Source: Actinomycetota bacterium
GTDB taxonomy: Bacteria > Actinomycetota > Thermoleophilia > Solirubrobacterales > 70-9
Assembly: GCA_018268695.1 (NCBI GenBank)
Contig: JAFDWD010000556.1
Span: 1-23,613 of the forward strand
DNA: 23,613 nucleotides
Direction: 5' to 3'
Position numbers and translations under genes: made by a program. The first letter of the stretch is position 1. Each line of letters starts with the position of its first letter. A model generated the notes under the pieces. The model saw only the letters and a program-made list of their open reading frames with translations. It was not told where the DNA came from and did not search any database. Below, in pieces: positions 15,190 through 22,849 of the stretch.

Positions 15190-16115
15190 CGACGTCTCGA
15201 CGCTCCCGCGGGCGCCATCTGCTCGCGATCGCCTTGGTGCTCCTGTTCGCAGCGCTGGCGGTCACCGGCTGCGGAAGCTCAGGATCGTCCTCGACCGGCG
15301 GCTCGAGCTCGGTCGCCGAAGAAGCCTCGACCGGCGGCTCGAGCTCAGTCGCCGAAGAAACCCCGACCGAAGAAGCAGAAGCGCCTGCCGCCGGGTCGGT
15401 TGAAGCGGTCTGGGAACAGCCCGCCTCAAAGGAGGACTCGGTCGGCTACGAACTGTTGAAGGCCGGCGACACCGAGGGGCTGGCCAAGTCGCTGGCGGAA
15501 ACGTTCGAACTGCCCAACCCGCTCACGATCAAGGGTGTCAACGGCTTCGGCGGGGGGCCGTTCTACAACCCTGAAGACAACTCGATAACGCTTCCGTATC
15601 AGTTCGCGACGGTCGTCTTCGAGGTGATCGCCAAGGCGCAGCCGAACGAGAGCGAAACCGAAATCGGCGAAGCCGTTGGGGCCGTCAACAGCTTTGTCTT
15701 CGCCCACGAGTTCGGGCACGCCCTGATCCACAACTTCGAACTTCCGGTATTGGGCCGGGAAGAGGACGCGGCCGACGGCATCGCCACCGTGCTGCTGCTG
15801 CGGTCGGAAAACGGGGCGGTCTACGCGGCCGACGCGGCCGAATTCTGGACCAGCTTCTCGGGGCGCCAGAACCCACCCAAGCTGGCCGAATACGCCGACA
15901 ACCACTCATTCGACCGGCAGCGGGCGGACAACATCCTCTGTTGGGTCGCCGGATCTGACGAACGGGTCCTGCAGGCGTTGGCCAAGGACGAAGTGCTGCC
16001 GGAAGACCGACTGGCGAGCTGCCCCGCCGAATGGCAACTCCTCCGCGGAAGCGTCGAACAGGTGTTGACGCCTCACGTCGTGCAGGGCGTGAACCTGGAA
16101 CCGAGCGGCAACTGA
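15186..16115 (+). CDS. Lipoprotein with DUF4344-type metallopeptidase domain
   Basis: This 309-residue protein has a lipoprotein signal peptide: RRSRGRH, a hydrophobic core, then the lipobox AVTGC with C29 as the lipidated residue. A low-complexity Ser/Gly/Glu linker follows, containing a 12-residue tandem repeat. The catalytic domain shows a zincin motif HEFGH at residues 174-178, followed by VLGREEDAADG, whose acidic residues are candidates for the third metal ligand. This is the layout of DUF4344 putative metallopeptidases. Its location is the outer face of the membrane. The ATG at 15186 overlaps the stop of the preceding gene and begins the signal peptide; a longer frame from 15141 lacks one. 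Coupling with the preceding secreted protein suggests that protein may be its partner or substrate (inference). Confidence 0.82.
   Translation: MTTSRRSRGRHLLAIALVLLFAALAVTGCGSSGSSSTGGSSSVAEEASTGGSSSVAEETPTEEAEAPAAGSVEAVWEQPASKEDSVGYELLKAGDTEGLAKSLAETFELPNPLTIKGVNGFGGGPFYNPEDNSITLPYQFATVVFEVIAKAQPNESETEIGEAVGAVNSFVFAHEFGHALIHNFELPVLGREEDAADGIATVLLLRSENGAVYAADAAEFWTSFSGRQNPPKLAEYADNHSFDRQRADNILCWVAGSDERVLQALAKDEVLPEDRLASCPAEWQLLRGSVEQVLTPHVVQGVNLEPSGN
15291..15362 (+). repeat. 36-base tandem repeat, two copies, inside the lipoprotein gene
   Basis: Two adjacent 36-base units (15291-15326 and 15327-15362) differ at only two positions and encode STGGSSSVAEEA then STGGSSSVAEET. They form part of the flexible linker between the lipid anchor and the peptidase domain. 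A recent duplication or slippage is likely, and copy number may vary between strains. Confidence 0.9.
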
Positions 16116-16155
16116 GCCGCCCTCGCGTCGCCCGGTCCAATCTTCATCAAGAGCA

Positions 16156-16178
16156 GCGAGCCGCACGACGCGGCTTGC
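16156..16178 (+). terminator. Hairpin in the leader of the stalk-repeat gene
   Basis: GCGAGCCGC (16156-16164) pairs with GCGGCTTGC (16170-16178), nine pairs including one G-T, around the loop ACGAC. It ends 2 bases before the ribosome-binding site GGAAAGGAG of the next gene. It could terminate the preceding operon, which ended 40 bases earlier, or be a leader structure affecting translation or mRNA stability. Confidence 0.4.
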
Positions 16179-16194
16179 GAGGAAAGGAGTACCA

Positions 16195-16806
16195 GTGAAA
16201 AGGTGTCGTATTCGACTTACCTATGCCAACGTGATGTCGACGGTGGCCGCATTTCTGGCGCTCGGCGGGGCGACCGCCGTCGCTGCCGGGCAGGTAGGGG
16301 TGAACAGTGTCGGGACCGCCCAGCTGCAGCGCAACGCGGTCACGGCGGGCAAGATCGGGGCCGAAGCCGTGAAGGCGGGCAAGCTGGCGAAGAACGCCGT
16401 CGTCACCGATCGCCTACGCGACGGCTCGGTCACCTCGGTGAAACTGGCGGCCGGCGCCGTCGGCGCCAACCAACTTGCCAAAGCGGCGGTCACCGCCGAA
16501 AAGCTCGGCCCCGGGTCGGTCACCGGTGAAGTGATCGCGGCCGGCTCCGTGACCGCCGCCAACATCGGCGCTGTCAACGTACGTCCCCAGCCCAACGGCA
16601 TCGGCGCGGGTACGACCGAACTGGCAAGTTCGGAATGCGGGCAAGGCGAAAAGCTGATCGGTGTCGGCGCCTTCTGGGCCCCGACCGCGAGCCTCGAACA
16701 CTTCATCGAAGCGGAGTACATCTCGGGCAACGTTGCCTACGTGCGGGCGGCAAACAAAGCATCCACGCCATCGACCCTGACGGTACAGGCGATCTGTCTG
16801 GGCTGA
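16195..16806 (+). CDS. Secreted stalk-repeat protein, Solirubrobacterales type
   Basis: This 203-residue protein has an N-terminal hydrophobic segment (VMSTVAAFLALGGATAVAAG, about residues 13-32) that serves as signal peptide or anchor. About 80 residues of short imperfect repeats follow, of the form NAV-T-x-KL or GSV-T-x-KL (QLQRNAVTAGKI, AVKAGKLAKNAV, GSVTSVKLAAGAV, AVTAEKLGPGSV). This pattern is typical of a parallel beta-helical or fibrous stalk. The C-terminal globular part (about 130-203) has two cysteines (SSECGQGE and the C of AICLG), which may pair. Proteins of this plan are abundant in Thermoleophilia genomes but have no known function, to my knowledge. The start GTG at 16195 has an excellent ribosome-binding site (GGAAAGGAG, 16181-16189). 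A 13-bp hairpin follows the stop. Confidence 0.78.
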   Translation: MKRCRIRLTYANVMSTVAAFLALGGATAVAAGQVGVNSVGTAQLQRNAVTAGKIGAEAVKAGKLAKNAVVTDRLRDGSVTSVKLAAGAVGANQLAKAAVTAEKLGPGSVTGEVIAAGSVTAANIGAVNVRPQPNGIGAGTTELASSECGQGEKLIGVGAFWAPTASLEHFIEAEYISGNVAYVRAANKASTPSTLTVQAICLG

Positions 16807-16814
16807 GACCGAGC

Positions 16815-16855
16815 GGTGACGGTCGGGCGGGCGGCTTCCACACCCGACCGTCACC
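16815..16855 (+). terminator. Strong hairpin terminator after the stalk-repeat gene
   Basis: GGTGACGGTCGGG (16815-16827) and CCCGACCGTCACC (16843-16855) form a perfect 13-bp stem with a 15-base loop, starting 8 bases after the stop. There is no U-tract. It ends 18 bases before the regulatory element of the protease gene and so insulates the two units. Confidence 0.7.
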
Positions 16856-16873
16856 ACGATGATCCAGCGGAGT

Positions 16874-16926
16874 TGTGGAGCCACGCCGGAATTGTGTTTC
16901 TCTCGACACAGTTCGCTTCTTACACT
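16874..16926 (+). promoter_or_regulatory. Shared bipartite promoter element, copy B (protease gene)
   Basis: TGTGGA-G-CCAC (16874-16884), then 10 bases, TGTTTC (16895-16900), then 20 bases, and TACACT (16921-16926) as a plausible -10. The protease start at 16968 is 41 bases beyond the -10. Block sequence and spacing are the same as copy A at 11553-11605, while the bases in between are unrelated. Confidence 0.6.
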
Positions 16927-16967
16927 CCGCGCGCCAATCGAACCGATGTAAGAGGAGTCTCGCCACC

Positions 16968-19565
16968 GTGCCTTCCACCAGCAATAACCAAACCGACCGA
17001 CGAATGCCCACCACCGCTCTCAAGGGCATGCTCGTCTTGGCGAGCGTGATCGTCTCGATGTGCATCGTCCTCGTTGCTGCCGCCGGCGCCGCGGTTGACA
17101 CCCTCGCGCCCGAACTGCAGAAGCTCTCCCAGCCGTCGGTCGCGGCGAAGTCACCGCAGGGTCAGGCCCGGGCGGTCGGCGTTCCGGTGGAAGGGCCCGG
17201 CGGCCTGGTCCGCGATGGCGAACGCGTGGTGGTCGAAGCGCGGGTGGACGGTGACGTGTCGGCGGCGGTCGCCGGACTGAAGGCGGCCGGTGCCGAGATT
17301 CTCCTGGTGAGCAACGGCTATCAGACGGTTTCTCTCGCGGTGGCGCCGGACGATCTGGCCGCCGTCGGCGCGGTTCCTGGCGTCGTCTACGTGTCCGCGT
17401 CGATCCAGCCTGTCGTCTATGGCGCGAGCGGATCGAGCACCGCGGCGGCTTCCTCTAACGGGCTTTGCGAAGGGGGCTCGGTGATCAGCCAGGGCCTCGG
17501 ACAGCTCAATGTCGCGGCAGCCCGGGCCGCGTTCGGAGCCCGCGGAGCGGGCCAGACGATCGGCGTCCTCTCGAATTCCTTCGACTCGGCGGTCGCGCCG
17601 GCCACCAACGCCAAGGCGGACGAAATCAGCAATGACCTCCCGGGCACGCTGAGCACCTGCAGCGGGCAGCAGATCCCGGTCGACGTGGTGGAAGAAGCTC
17701 CCCCCGCCGCACCGCATGAACACTGGACCGACGAGGGTCGGGCGATGCTGCAGGTCATCCACGACCTCGCGCCGCACGCGGACCTCGCCTTTGCCACGGC
17801 CTACCCCACCGAACTTCAGTTCGCGCGCAACATCGAACTGCTTGCCAAGCCGACCTGGGCCGGGGGCGCGGGCGCCGATGTGATCGTCGACGACATCGGC
17901 TACTTCGAAGAGCCCTTCTACCAGGACGGCCCCGTGTCGGTCGCGATCAGGAGGGTCACCGAAGCCGGCGTCACCTTCCTCACCGCGGCGGGCAACGACA
18001 ACCTCTTCGATCAGCAGGGGAACGAGATCGGTTCCTGGGAAGCCCCCGAATACCGGGATATGGCTTGTCCGGCGCCGATCAGCGCGGGCGGCGCGGAAGC
18101 CCCGTCCAAATGCATGAACTTCAAACCGACGGGCGGGGAAGACAACACCCTGGGCCTCACCGTGGCACCGGAAAAGACCCTGACGGTCGACCTTCAGTGG
18201 GCGCAGGCCTGGTTCGGGGTGGACGCCGACCTCGATGCGTTCCTGCTCGACGCCGCCGGGACGAAAGTCCTCGAGCCGGAAAAGACGATCGACAACCTGA
18301 CCTCGGGCAAGCCGGTCGAATTGCTCACCTGGGAAAACGAATCCGACGAAGCGGTCGAAGTCCAGCTGGTGGTCGGGCGTTGTTTCGAAACCTGCAACGC
18401 GAAAGCGAATGCCGCGAGCAAACCCAGGCTCACGGTGCTGTTCCCCGGAGCCGCCGTGACCAAAATCGAGTACCCGAAATCAGAAGGGGGTGACGTGGTC
18501 GGGCCGACGCTCTACGGGCACACGGCGTCTCCGCAGGTCATCTCCGTCGGTGCCGTGAAGTACACCGAATCGGCAACCGCGCCTGAACAGCCGGAGACCT
18601 ACTCCTCGCGCGGCCCGGCGTTCCACTACTACGGCCCGGTTCTGGGCACCACCGCTGCCGCGAAACTCGCGACCCCGGAAGAATTCAAAGGTCCGGACTT
18701 CACGGCTACCGATTGCGCCTCGACCACCTTCTTCGGCGAAGCCGAAGGAGGCAGTCCCAACCACTTCTGCGGCACTTCCCAGGCGGCTCCTCATGCCGCC
18801 GCGGTCGCGGTCCTGATGAAGCAGACGGAACCGCTTGCCTCGCCGTCGGCGATTCTCACGGCGATGGTCAAATCGGCGACTCCGTTCACCGTCGTCAACT
18901 CGAAAGCGGCGGTCGGAGCCGGTCTGCTCGACGCGAGGCGCGCGATCGAAAGCCTCGGTGGCGCCGCCGTCGACGACCCACCCAGTACGGTCGTCCTGCC
19001 GACGGAAGAAGTCGTGCCGACGCAAGAGCAGCCGTCCGCGGCACCCACGGTGACGATCACCAAGGCGCCTCGGTCGCCCGGCAACGAAACCCGTCCGAAG
19101 ATCGAATTTACGGCCAATCAGCCGCTGAGCTTCACCTGCCAGGTCGATCACGGGACCCCGCAGCCCTGCAGCTCGCCGTTCGTCGTCCCCAGTCCGCTCG
19201 CCGACGGCGCCCATGGCATCGTCGTGATCGGGACCAACAAGGCCGGCCGCGCGGCGTCGAGCGGCGTGGTCAGCTTTGTCGTCGACACCGTCCGCCCACG
19301 GACCCAGATCGCCGTGCGGCCGAAGAAGGTGCTCAAGATTCGCGGGCGCGCGGCCAAGGTGAAATTCAAATTCACCTCGAACGAGCCAGGCTCGACCTTC
19401 CAGTGCCGGATCGACCGGGCGAAGAAATTCCGGCGCTGCCCGTCCAGGCTGACCAGGCACTTCAAGCTGGGGCCGCATTCCGTGACCGTACGGGCCGTGG
19501 ACCCCGCCGGAAACATCGGCAGGTCGGTCGTCTACAAATTCCGCATCACCAGGGCCCGCTCCTAG
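16968..19565 (+). CDS. Secreted subtilase-like (S8/S53 superfamily) serine protease
   Basis: This 865-residue protein has an N-terminal membrane/signal segment (MLVLASVIVSMCIVLVAAAG, about residues 21-40), a propeptide-like region to about 165, and a subtilisin-fold domain from about 180 to 655. The nucleophile is S604 in GTSQAAPHAAA, and N343 in TAAGNDN is the expected oxyanion residue. The usual catalytic Asp strand reads TIGVLSNSFD (about 197-206), and the usual His helix reads TDEGRAMLQVIHDLAP (about 254-269) with E256 near the expected base position, so the triad is non-canonical. A beta-rich insertion (about 385-490) interrupts the domain. Two C-terminal Ig-like modules (about 685-865) carry FTCQVD..PQPCSSP and FQCRIDR..FRRCPS, the paired-Cys repeat common in this lineage. 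The GTG at 16968 is chosen because AGAGGAG (16951-16957) precedes it. The gene is monocistronic between two hairpins. Confidence 0.82.
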   Translation: MPSTSNNQTDRRMPTTALKGMLVLASVIVSMCIVLVAAAGAAVDTLAPELQKLSQPSVAAKSPQGQARAVGVPVEGPGGLVRDGERVVVEARVDGDVSAAVAGLKAAGAEILLVSNGYQTVSLAVAPDDLAAVGAVPGVVYVSASIQPVVYGASGSSTAAASSNGLCEGGSVISQGLGQLNVAAARAAFGARGAGQTIGVLSNSFDSAVAPATNAKADEISNDLPGTLSTCSGQQIPVDVVEEAPPAAPHEHWTDEGRAMLQVIHDLAPHADLAFATAYPTELQFARNIELLAKPTWAGGAGADVIVDDIGYFEEPFYQDGPVSVAIRRVTEAGVTFLTAAGNDNLFDQQGNEIGSWEAPEYRDMACPAPISAGGAEAPSKCMNFKPTGGEDNTLGLTVAPEKTLTVDLQWAQAWFGVDADLDAFLLDAAGTKVLEPEKTIDNLTSGKPVELLTWENESDEAVEVQLVVGRCFETCNAKANAASKPRLTVLFPGAAVTKIEYPKSEGGDVVGPTLYGHTASPQVISVGAVKYTESATAPEQPETYSSRGPAFHYYGPVLGTTAAAKLATPEEFKGPDFTATDCASTTFFGEAEGGSPNHFCGTSQAAPHAAAVAVLMKQTEPLASPSAILTAMVKSATPFTVVNSKAAVGAGLLDARRAIESLGGAAVDDPPSTVVLPTEEVVPTQEQPSAAPTVTITKAPRSPGNETRPKIEFTANQPLSFTCQVDHGTPQPCSSPFVVPSPLADGAHGIVVIGTNKAGRAASSGVVSFVVDTVRPRTQIAVRPKKVLKIRGRAAKVKFKFTSNEPGSTFQCRIDRAKKFRRCPSRLTRHFKLGPHSVTVRAVDPAGNIGRSVVYKFRITRARS

Positions 19566-19583
19566 ACGGGGCATGACGGCGCG

Positions 19584-19621
19584 GCAGATCGACCGCCAGC
19601 GGCGCCCGGCGGTCGGTCTGC
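19584..19621 (+). terminator. Strong hairpin terminator after the protease gene
   Basis: GCAGATCGACCGCC (19584-19597) pairs with GGCGGTCGGTCTGC (19608-19621): 14 pairs with one G-T, around a 10-base loop, 18 bases after the stop. It is followed by a pyrimidine-rich stretch. It separates the protease from the ThuA-like gene. Confidence 0.7.
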
Positions 19622-19640
19622 TATCTCTTCCGCGGCTTTG

Positions 19641-20513
19641 GTGCCCCCGGTCGATCCCCATCGTCCCGATCCACCTGTAGGCGAGGCAGAGTCGGCGCGC
19701 GCGCTGATGGTGACCGGCGGCCACGCGTTCGACGATGACGCCTTCTTCGCGATGCTCGATTCACTCGACGGCATCGAGTTCGAGTGCGTCGAGGCGGCCG
19801 CCGTATGGCAGTACCTCGGAGCCGAGCGGGCGGGTGAGTTCGACGCGATCGTCTTCTATGACATGCAGGGCATCGAGATGCGCAAGCCGCTGCCGCCGGC
19901 CTTGACGGTGCCGACGCCGGCCCAGGCCGAGGCTCTGCGCTCGATGCTCGAAGCCGGCCAGGGGCTGGTCGTGCTGCACCACGCGATCTGCTCGTGGCCC
20001 GCCTGGCCGACCTGGGCCCACCTCGTCGGAGGGAGGATGAGCTACGTCTCGACCGAGCTCGGCGGCCGCGTCTGGCCGAGCTCCGGGTACACGAGCCCAG
20101 ACACCCGCCATCACGTCTCCTGCCTGGAACCGTCCCATCCCCTCGGCGCGGGCCTCGGGAGTGGGTTCGACCTGGAAGACGAGTTGTTCCTCTTCCCCGT
20201 CCTCGAGGACGAGATCGTCCCGCTGTTCAGGACCGACCACGACCAGGCGGCGACGGCCTACTTCTCTGCCGGGTCGGCAGCCCAGGGCAACCCCCTCCAG
20301 CCGATGGACGCCGGTGAGCATCCGACCGGAACCGGTCTGGTCGGATGGGTCAAGGCGAGTGGGCGCAGTCCGGTCGCCTACCTACAGGGCGGTCACGGTC
20401 CGAGCGCCTACGCGAACCCGTCTTATCGACGGCTGCTCGCGAACGCGGTGCGCTGGGCGGCCTCGGGCCAAGCCCGTGCCTGGGCCGCGGACCACGCTTC
20501 GCCGATCCCTTGA
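19641..20513 (+). CDS. ThuA-like domain protein
   Basis: This 290-residue protein has the ThuA (trehalose-utilisation, class I glutamine amidotransferase-like) fold. It opens ARALMVTGGHAFDDDAFFAML (about 20-40), then FDAIVFYDMQG, then a GQGLVVLHHAICSWPAW strand-turn (about 107-123). WAHLVGGRM and the late HTGTGLVGWV-like segment and YLQGGHGPSAYANP close the domain as in ThuA proteins of sugar-catabolic clusters. Catalysis is not established; related proteins are linked to 3-keto-sugar metabolism. The start is uncertain: GTG 19641 is used here, with TTG 19638 and ATG 19707 as alternatives, and there is no ribosome-binding site. TATCTC at 19622-19627 could be a -10 close enough for a near-leaderless message. 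It may serve the same pathway as the aminotransferase cluster, but a hairpin separates them. Confidence 0.8.
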   Translation: MPPVDPHRPDPPVGEAESARALMVTGGHAFDDDAFFAMLDSLDGIEFECVEAAAVWQYLGAERAGEFDAIVFYDMQGIEMRKPLPPALTVPTPAQAEALRSMLEAGQGLVVLHHAICSWPAWPTWAHLVGGRMSYVSTELGGRVWPSSGYTSPDTRHHVSCLEPSHPLGAGLGSGFDLEDELFLFPVLEDEIVPLFRTDHDQAATAYFSAGSAAQGNPLQPMDAGEHPTGTGLVGWVKASGRSPVAYLQGGHGPSAYANPSYRRLLANAVRWAASGQARAWAADHASPIP

Positions 20514-20539
20514 CCGCGGCGCCGTGGGAAGCGCGGTCA
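20511..20539 (+). terminator. Hairpin overlapping the ThuA-like stop codon
   Basis: TGACCGCG (20511-20518) pairs perfectly with CGCGGTCA (20532-20539) around a 13-base loop. The TGA stop is part of the stem. The AT-rich regulatory dyad begins 7 bases later. Confidence 0.5.
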
Positions 20540-20545
20540 TGAGCT

Positions 20546-20566
20546 AATATGAAAAAAATTCGCATT
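20546..20566. promoter_or_regulatory. AT-rich dyad, copy 1, upstream of the aminotransferase operon
   Basis: AATATGAA-N5-TTCGCATT is a near-palindrome (AAT..GAA-N5-TTC..ATT), about 120 bases upstream of the aminotransferase start. Copy 2 at 22848-22868 has the same two half-sites. In DNA this GC-rich the A/T bias stands out. It is probably a repressor or activator site; the leading TAATAT could also act as a -10 box. Confidence 0.6.
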
Positions 20567-20688
20567 CGGCCCCCCGAGGCCGTGTGCGGCCAAATGACAC
20601 GACACACACCTGACCTCCGCTGCCCGGCGATCCGTCGATCGCGCTTGTTCTTCGGATTTGGGATCAGCGGACTCTGGGAGGAGACGCG

Positions 20689-21957
20689 ATGAAGACCTAC
20701 CGGTACGAGAAGAGCGAGGCCCTGCGGGAGCGCGCATTGGCGGTCATCCCCAGCGGCACCCCTGGTCACCTGCGTCACACGGAGATGGAGCCGGACGGCG
20801 CGTACCCGTGGTACGCCGTCAGCGGTAAGGGCTCAAGGTTCACCGATCTCGACGGCAACGAATTCATCGACTACGTCTGCGCCTTCGGGCCGTCGGTCCT
20901 CGGCTACTGCCACCCGGGGGTGACCGAGGCGGTCGAAAAGCAATTGCGACTCGGCAACGCGCTGTCGCAGCCGACGCCGAACGTGGTCGAGCTGGCCGAG
21001 GAGCTCACCGATCTCGTCACCGCCGCCGACTGGGCCTTCTTCTGCAAGAACGGCACCGACGTCACCCGCATGGCCGCGCTGGTCTCGCGCGCGGCGACCG
21101 GCCGCAGCAAGGTCATCCTGATCTCCGGCGGCTACCACGGCACCGCGACGTGGATGCAGCAGGCGGATAATCCTGGCGTCAGGAAGTCAGATCTCGAGGA
21201 CGTCATCTACGTCGAGTGGAACGACCTCGACCAGTTGCGGTCGGTGATCGCCGAGAACGAGGGCGAAATCGCGGCCTTCATGGCCGCCCCGTATTGGCAG
21301 CCCTTGTTCGGCGATGACGTGATGCCTGCCGAGGGCTATTGGCAGACCGTGCGCGACCTCTGCACCCGCAACGGGATCGTCCTCGTCGTCGACGATGTCC
21401 GCTGCGGCTTCCGTCTGGACCTGCGGGGTTCGAGCGAGTACTTCGGCTTCACCCCCGATCTCACTTGCTTCAGCAAGGCGATCGCCAACGGACACTCGCT
21501 ATCCGCGCTCGTCGGCCTCGAGTCCCTCAAGGAGACGGCTGCCTCGGTCAACTCGATCGGCACGTTCTGGTACGAGGCGACGTCATTCGCGGCGGCCCTC
21601 GCCACGATCCGCGAGCTGCGGCGCCTGGACGCGGTCAAGCTGATGATGGATGCCGGGACCGAACTCAGCAAAGGCCTGACGGCCGCCGCCGCTGAGCACG
21701 GCTTCGAGTTCGTCAGCTCCGGCGCCCCCTCGCTGGCCTCATTCCGCATCGTCACCGAGGACGGCGACTTCGGCCTCTCATCGCAATGGTCGGGGGAGTG
21801 CACGCGCCGGGGTGCCTACATCTTCGCCCCGCACAACCATTTCATGACCACTGCCCACACTCCCGAGGACATCGCCCGCACCGTGGAGATCGCCTCGGAG
21901 GCCTTTGCGGTGGTCGCCGAGCGCCAGACGGGCCGGCCGGCCGCGGCGGCGGAATAG
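20689..21957 (+). CDS. Class III PLP aminotransferase, glutamate-1-semialdehyde aminomutase-like
   Basis: This 422-residue fold-type I PLP enzyme aligns throughout with glutamate-1-semialdehyde 2,1-aminomutase relatives. Motifs are RFTDLDGNEFIDYVCAFGPSVLGYCHP (about 47-75), CKNGTDVTRMA for the PLP phosphate (about 120-130), SGGYHG, VVDDVRCGFR with the ring-pairing Asp, and FSKAIANGHSLSALVG with the Schiff-base K263. The usual NSGTEA and DEVMTGFR are changed to NGTDVT and DDVRCGFR, so it is unlikely to be the haem-pathway HemL. It probably transaminates an amino acid or amine in the cluster's catabolic pathway (inference). GGGAGGAG (20676-20683) is a strong ribosome-binding site, and GAGGAGACGCGATGA is repeated exactly before the gene at 22889. 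It begins an operon with the TIM-barrel gene 22 bases downstream. Confidence 0.88.
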   Translation: MKTYRYEKSEALRERALAVIPSGTPGHLRHTEMEPDGAYPWYAVSGKGSRFTDLDGNEFIDYVCAFGPSVLGYCHPGVTEAVEKQLRLGNALSQPTPNVVELAEELTDLVTAADWAFFCKNGTDVTRMAALVSRAATGRSKVILISGGYHGTATWMQQADNPGVRKSDLEDVIYVEWNDLDQLRSVIAENEGEIAAFMAAPYWQPLFGDDVMPAEGYWQTVRDLCTRNGIVLVVDDVRCGFRLDLRGSSEYFGFTPDLTCFSKAIANGHSLSALVGLESLKETAASVNSIGTFWYEATSFAAALATIRELRRLDAVKLMMDAGTELSKGLTAAAAEHGFEFVSSGAPSLASFRIVTEDGDFGLSSQWSGECTRRGAYIFAPHNHFMTTAHTPEDIARTVEIASEAFAVVAERQTGRPAAAAE

Positions 21958-21979
21958 CCGCTCGGGGAAGGCTGGAAAC

Positions 21980-22849
21980 ATGAACAAGCAGTTTGACCGC
22001 GCGGAGATCCTCCGCCGGCTTCAGACACAGATCGACGCCGGGATCCCGATCCTCGGCGCCGGCTGCAGCGCCGGAATCGTTGCCAAGTGCGCGGAGGCTG
22101 GCGGGGCGGACCTGATCATCTGTTACAGCACCGGCCGCACCAGGCTGATGGGCCTGCCGACGTCGGCGATCTCCGGACCGCCCTCCAACCACGTGACGCT
22201 GACGATGGCGGATGAATTGCTCAATGTCGTGCAGGACACGCCGCTCATCGCCGGCGTCGAGGCCAGCGATTTCGAGGTGCTCGACCTGGATCGGTCGTTG
22301 GATCGCTTTCTCGCCGCCGGGTTTCATGGCGTGATCAATTTCCCGACCGCGGGCCTGCGCGACAACCTTGTCAGCGGTGGCCTGGCCGAGCGGCGGCAAT
22401 TCGAAGCGATGGCGGCCGGCTACCGCGAGTCGACCTGGGGCTGGTCGCGGGAGGTGGAGATGGTCCGACGCCTGCGCGAGCGCGATGTGCTGACGATGGT
22501 CTATGTCTGCTCCCCGGCCGATGCGGCCGAGATGGCGGGGGCCGGCGCTGACGTTGTCTGCGCGCACGTTGGCGGCACGGTCGGCGGGATGGCGGGCTTC
22601 GAGCCACGCGGGGATACCGCCGGGCTGCTCGCGTACTCGGAGAAGATCCTGGCCGCCGCGAAGGCCGTCAACGACGAGGTCATCCCGATCGTCCACGGTG
22701 GCCCCTTCTACGATCCCGCAAGCACCGCGGTGATCTACGAGCAGACCTGCGCCGTCGGCTTCGTCGGTGCGTCGTCGGTCGAGCGGATCCCGATCGAGGA
22801 GGCGGTGAAAGGCGCCTGCGAAGGTTTCAAGGCTCCGCGGTTGAAGTAA
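21980..22849 (+). CDS. PEP hydrolase family TIM-barrel protein (Tm-1 C-terminal domain type)
   Basis: This 289-residue protein belongs to the TIM-barrel group annotated as phosphoenolpyruvate hydrolase family, homologous to the C-terminal half of the tomato antiviral protein Tm-1 (family knowledge). Visible segments are PILGAGCSAGIVAKCAEAGGADLI (about 19-43), CYSTGRTRLMG, PLIAGVEASDF, GVINFPTAGLRDN, CAHVGGTVGG and IPIVHGGPFYDP. These are the characteristic glycine-rich beta-alpha loops. The true reaction in bacteria is unsettled. The ATG at 21980 follows GGGGAAGG (21964-21971); frames extending upstream overlap the aminotransferase and lack family similarity. It is cotranscribed with the aminotransferase. 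Its TAA stop lies inside the second AT-rich dyad, and the partner Tm-1 N-terminal domain follows as a separate gene. Confidence 0.88.
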   Translation: MNKQFDRAEILRRLQTQIDAGIPILGAGCSAGIVAKCAEAGGADLIICYSTGRTRLMGLPTSAISGPPSNHVTLTMADELLNVVQDTPLIAGVEASDFEVLDLDRSLDRFLAAGFHGVINFPTAGLRDNLVSGGLAERRQFEAMAAGYRESTWGWSREVEMVRRLRERDVLTMVYVCSPADAAEMAGAGADVVCAHVGGTVGGMAGFEPRGDTAGLLAYSEKILAAAKAVNDEVIPIVHGGPFYDPASTAVIYEQTCAVGFVGASSVERIPIEEAVKGACEGFKAPRLK

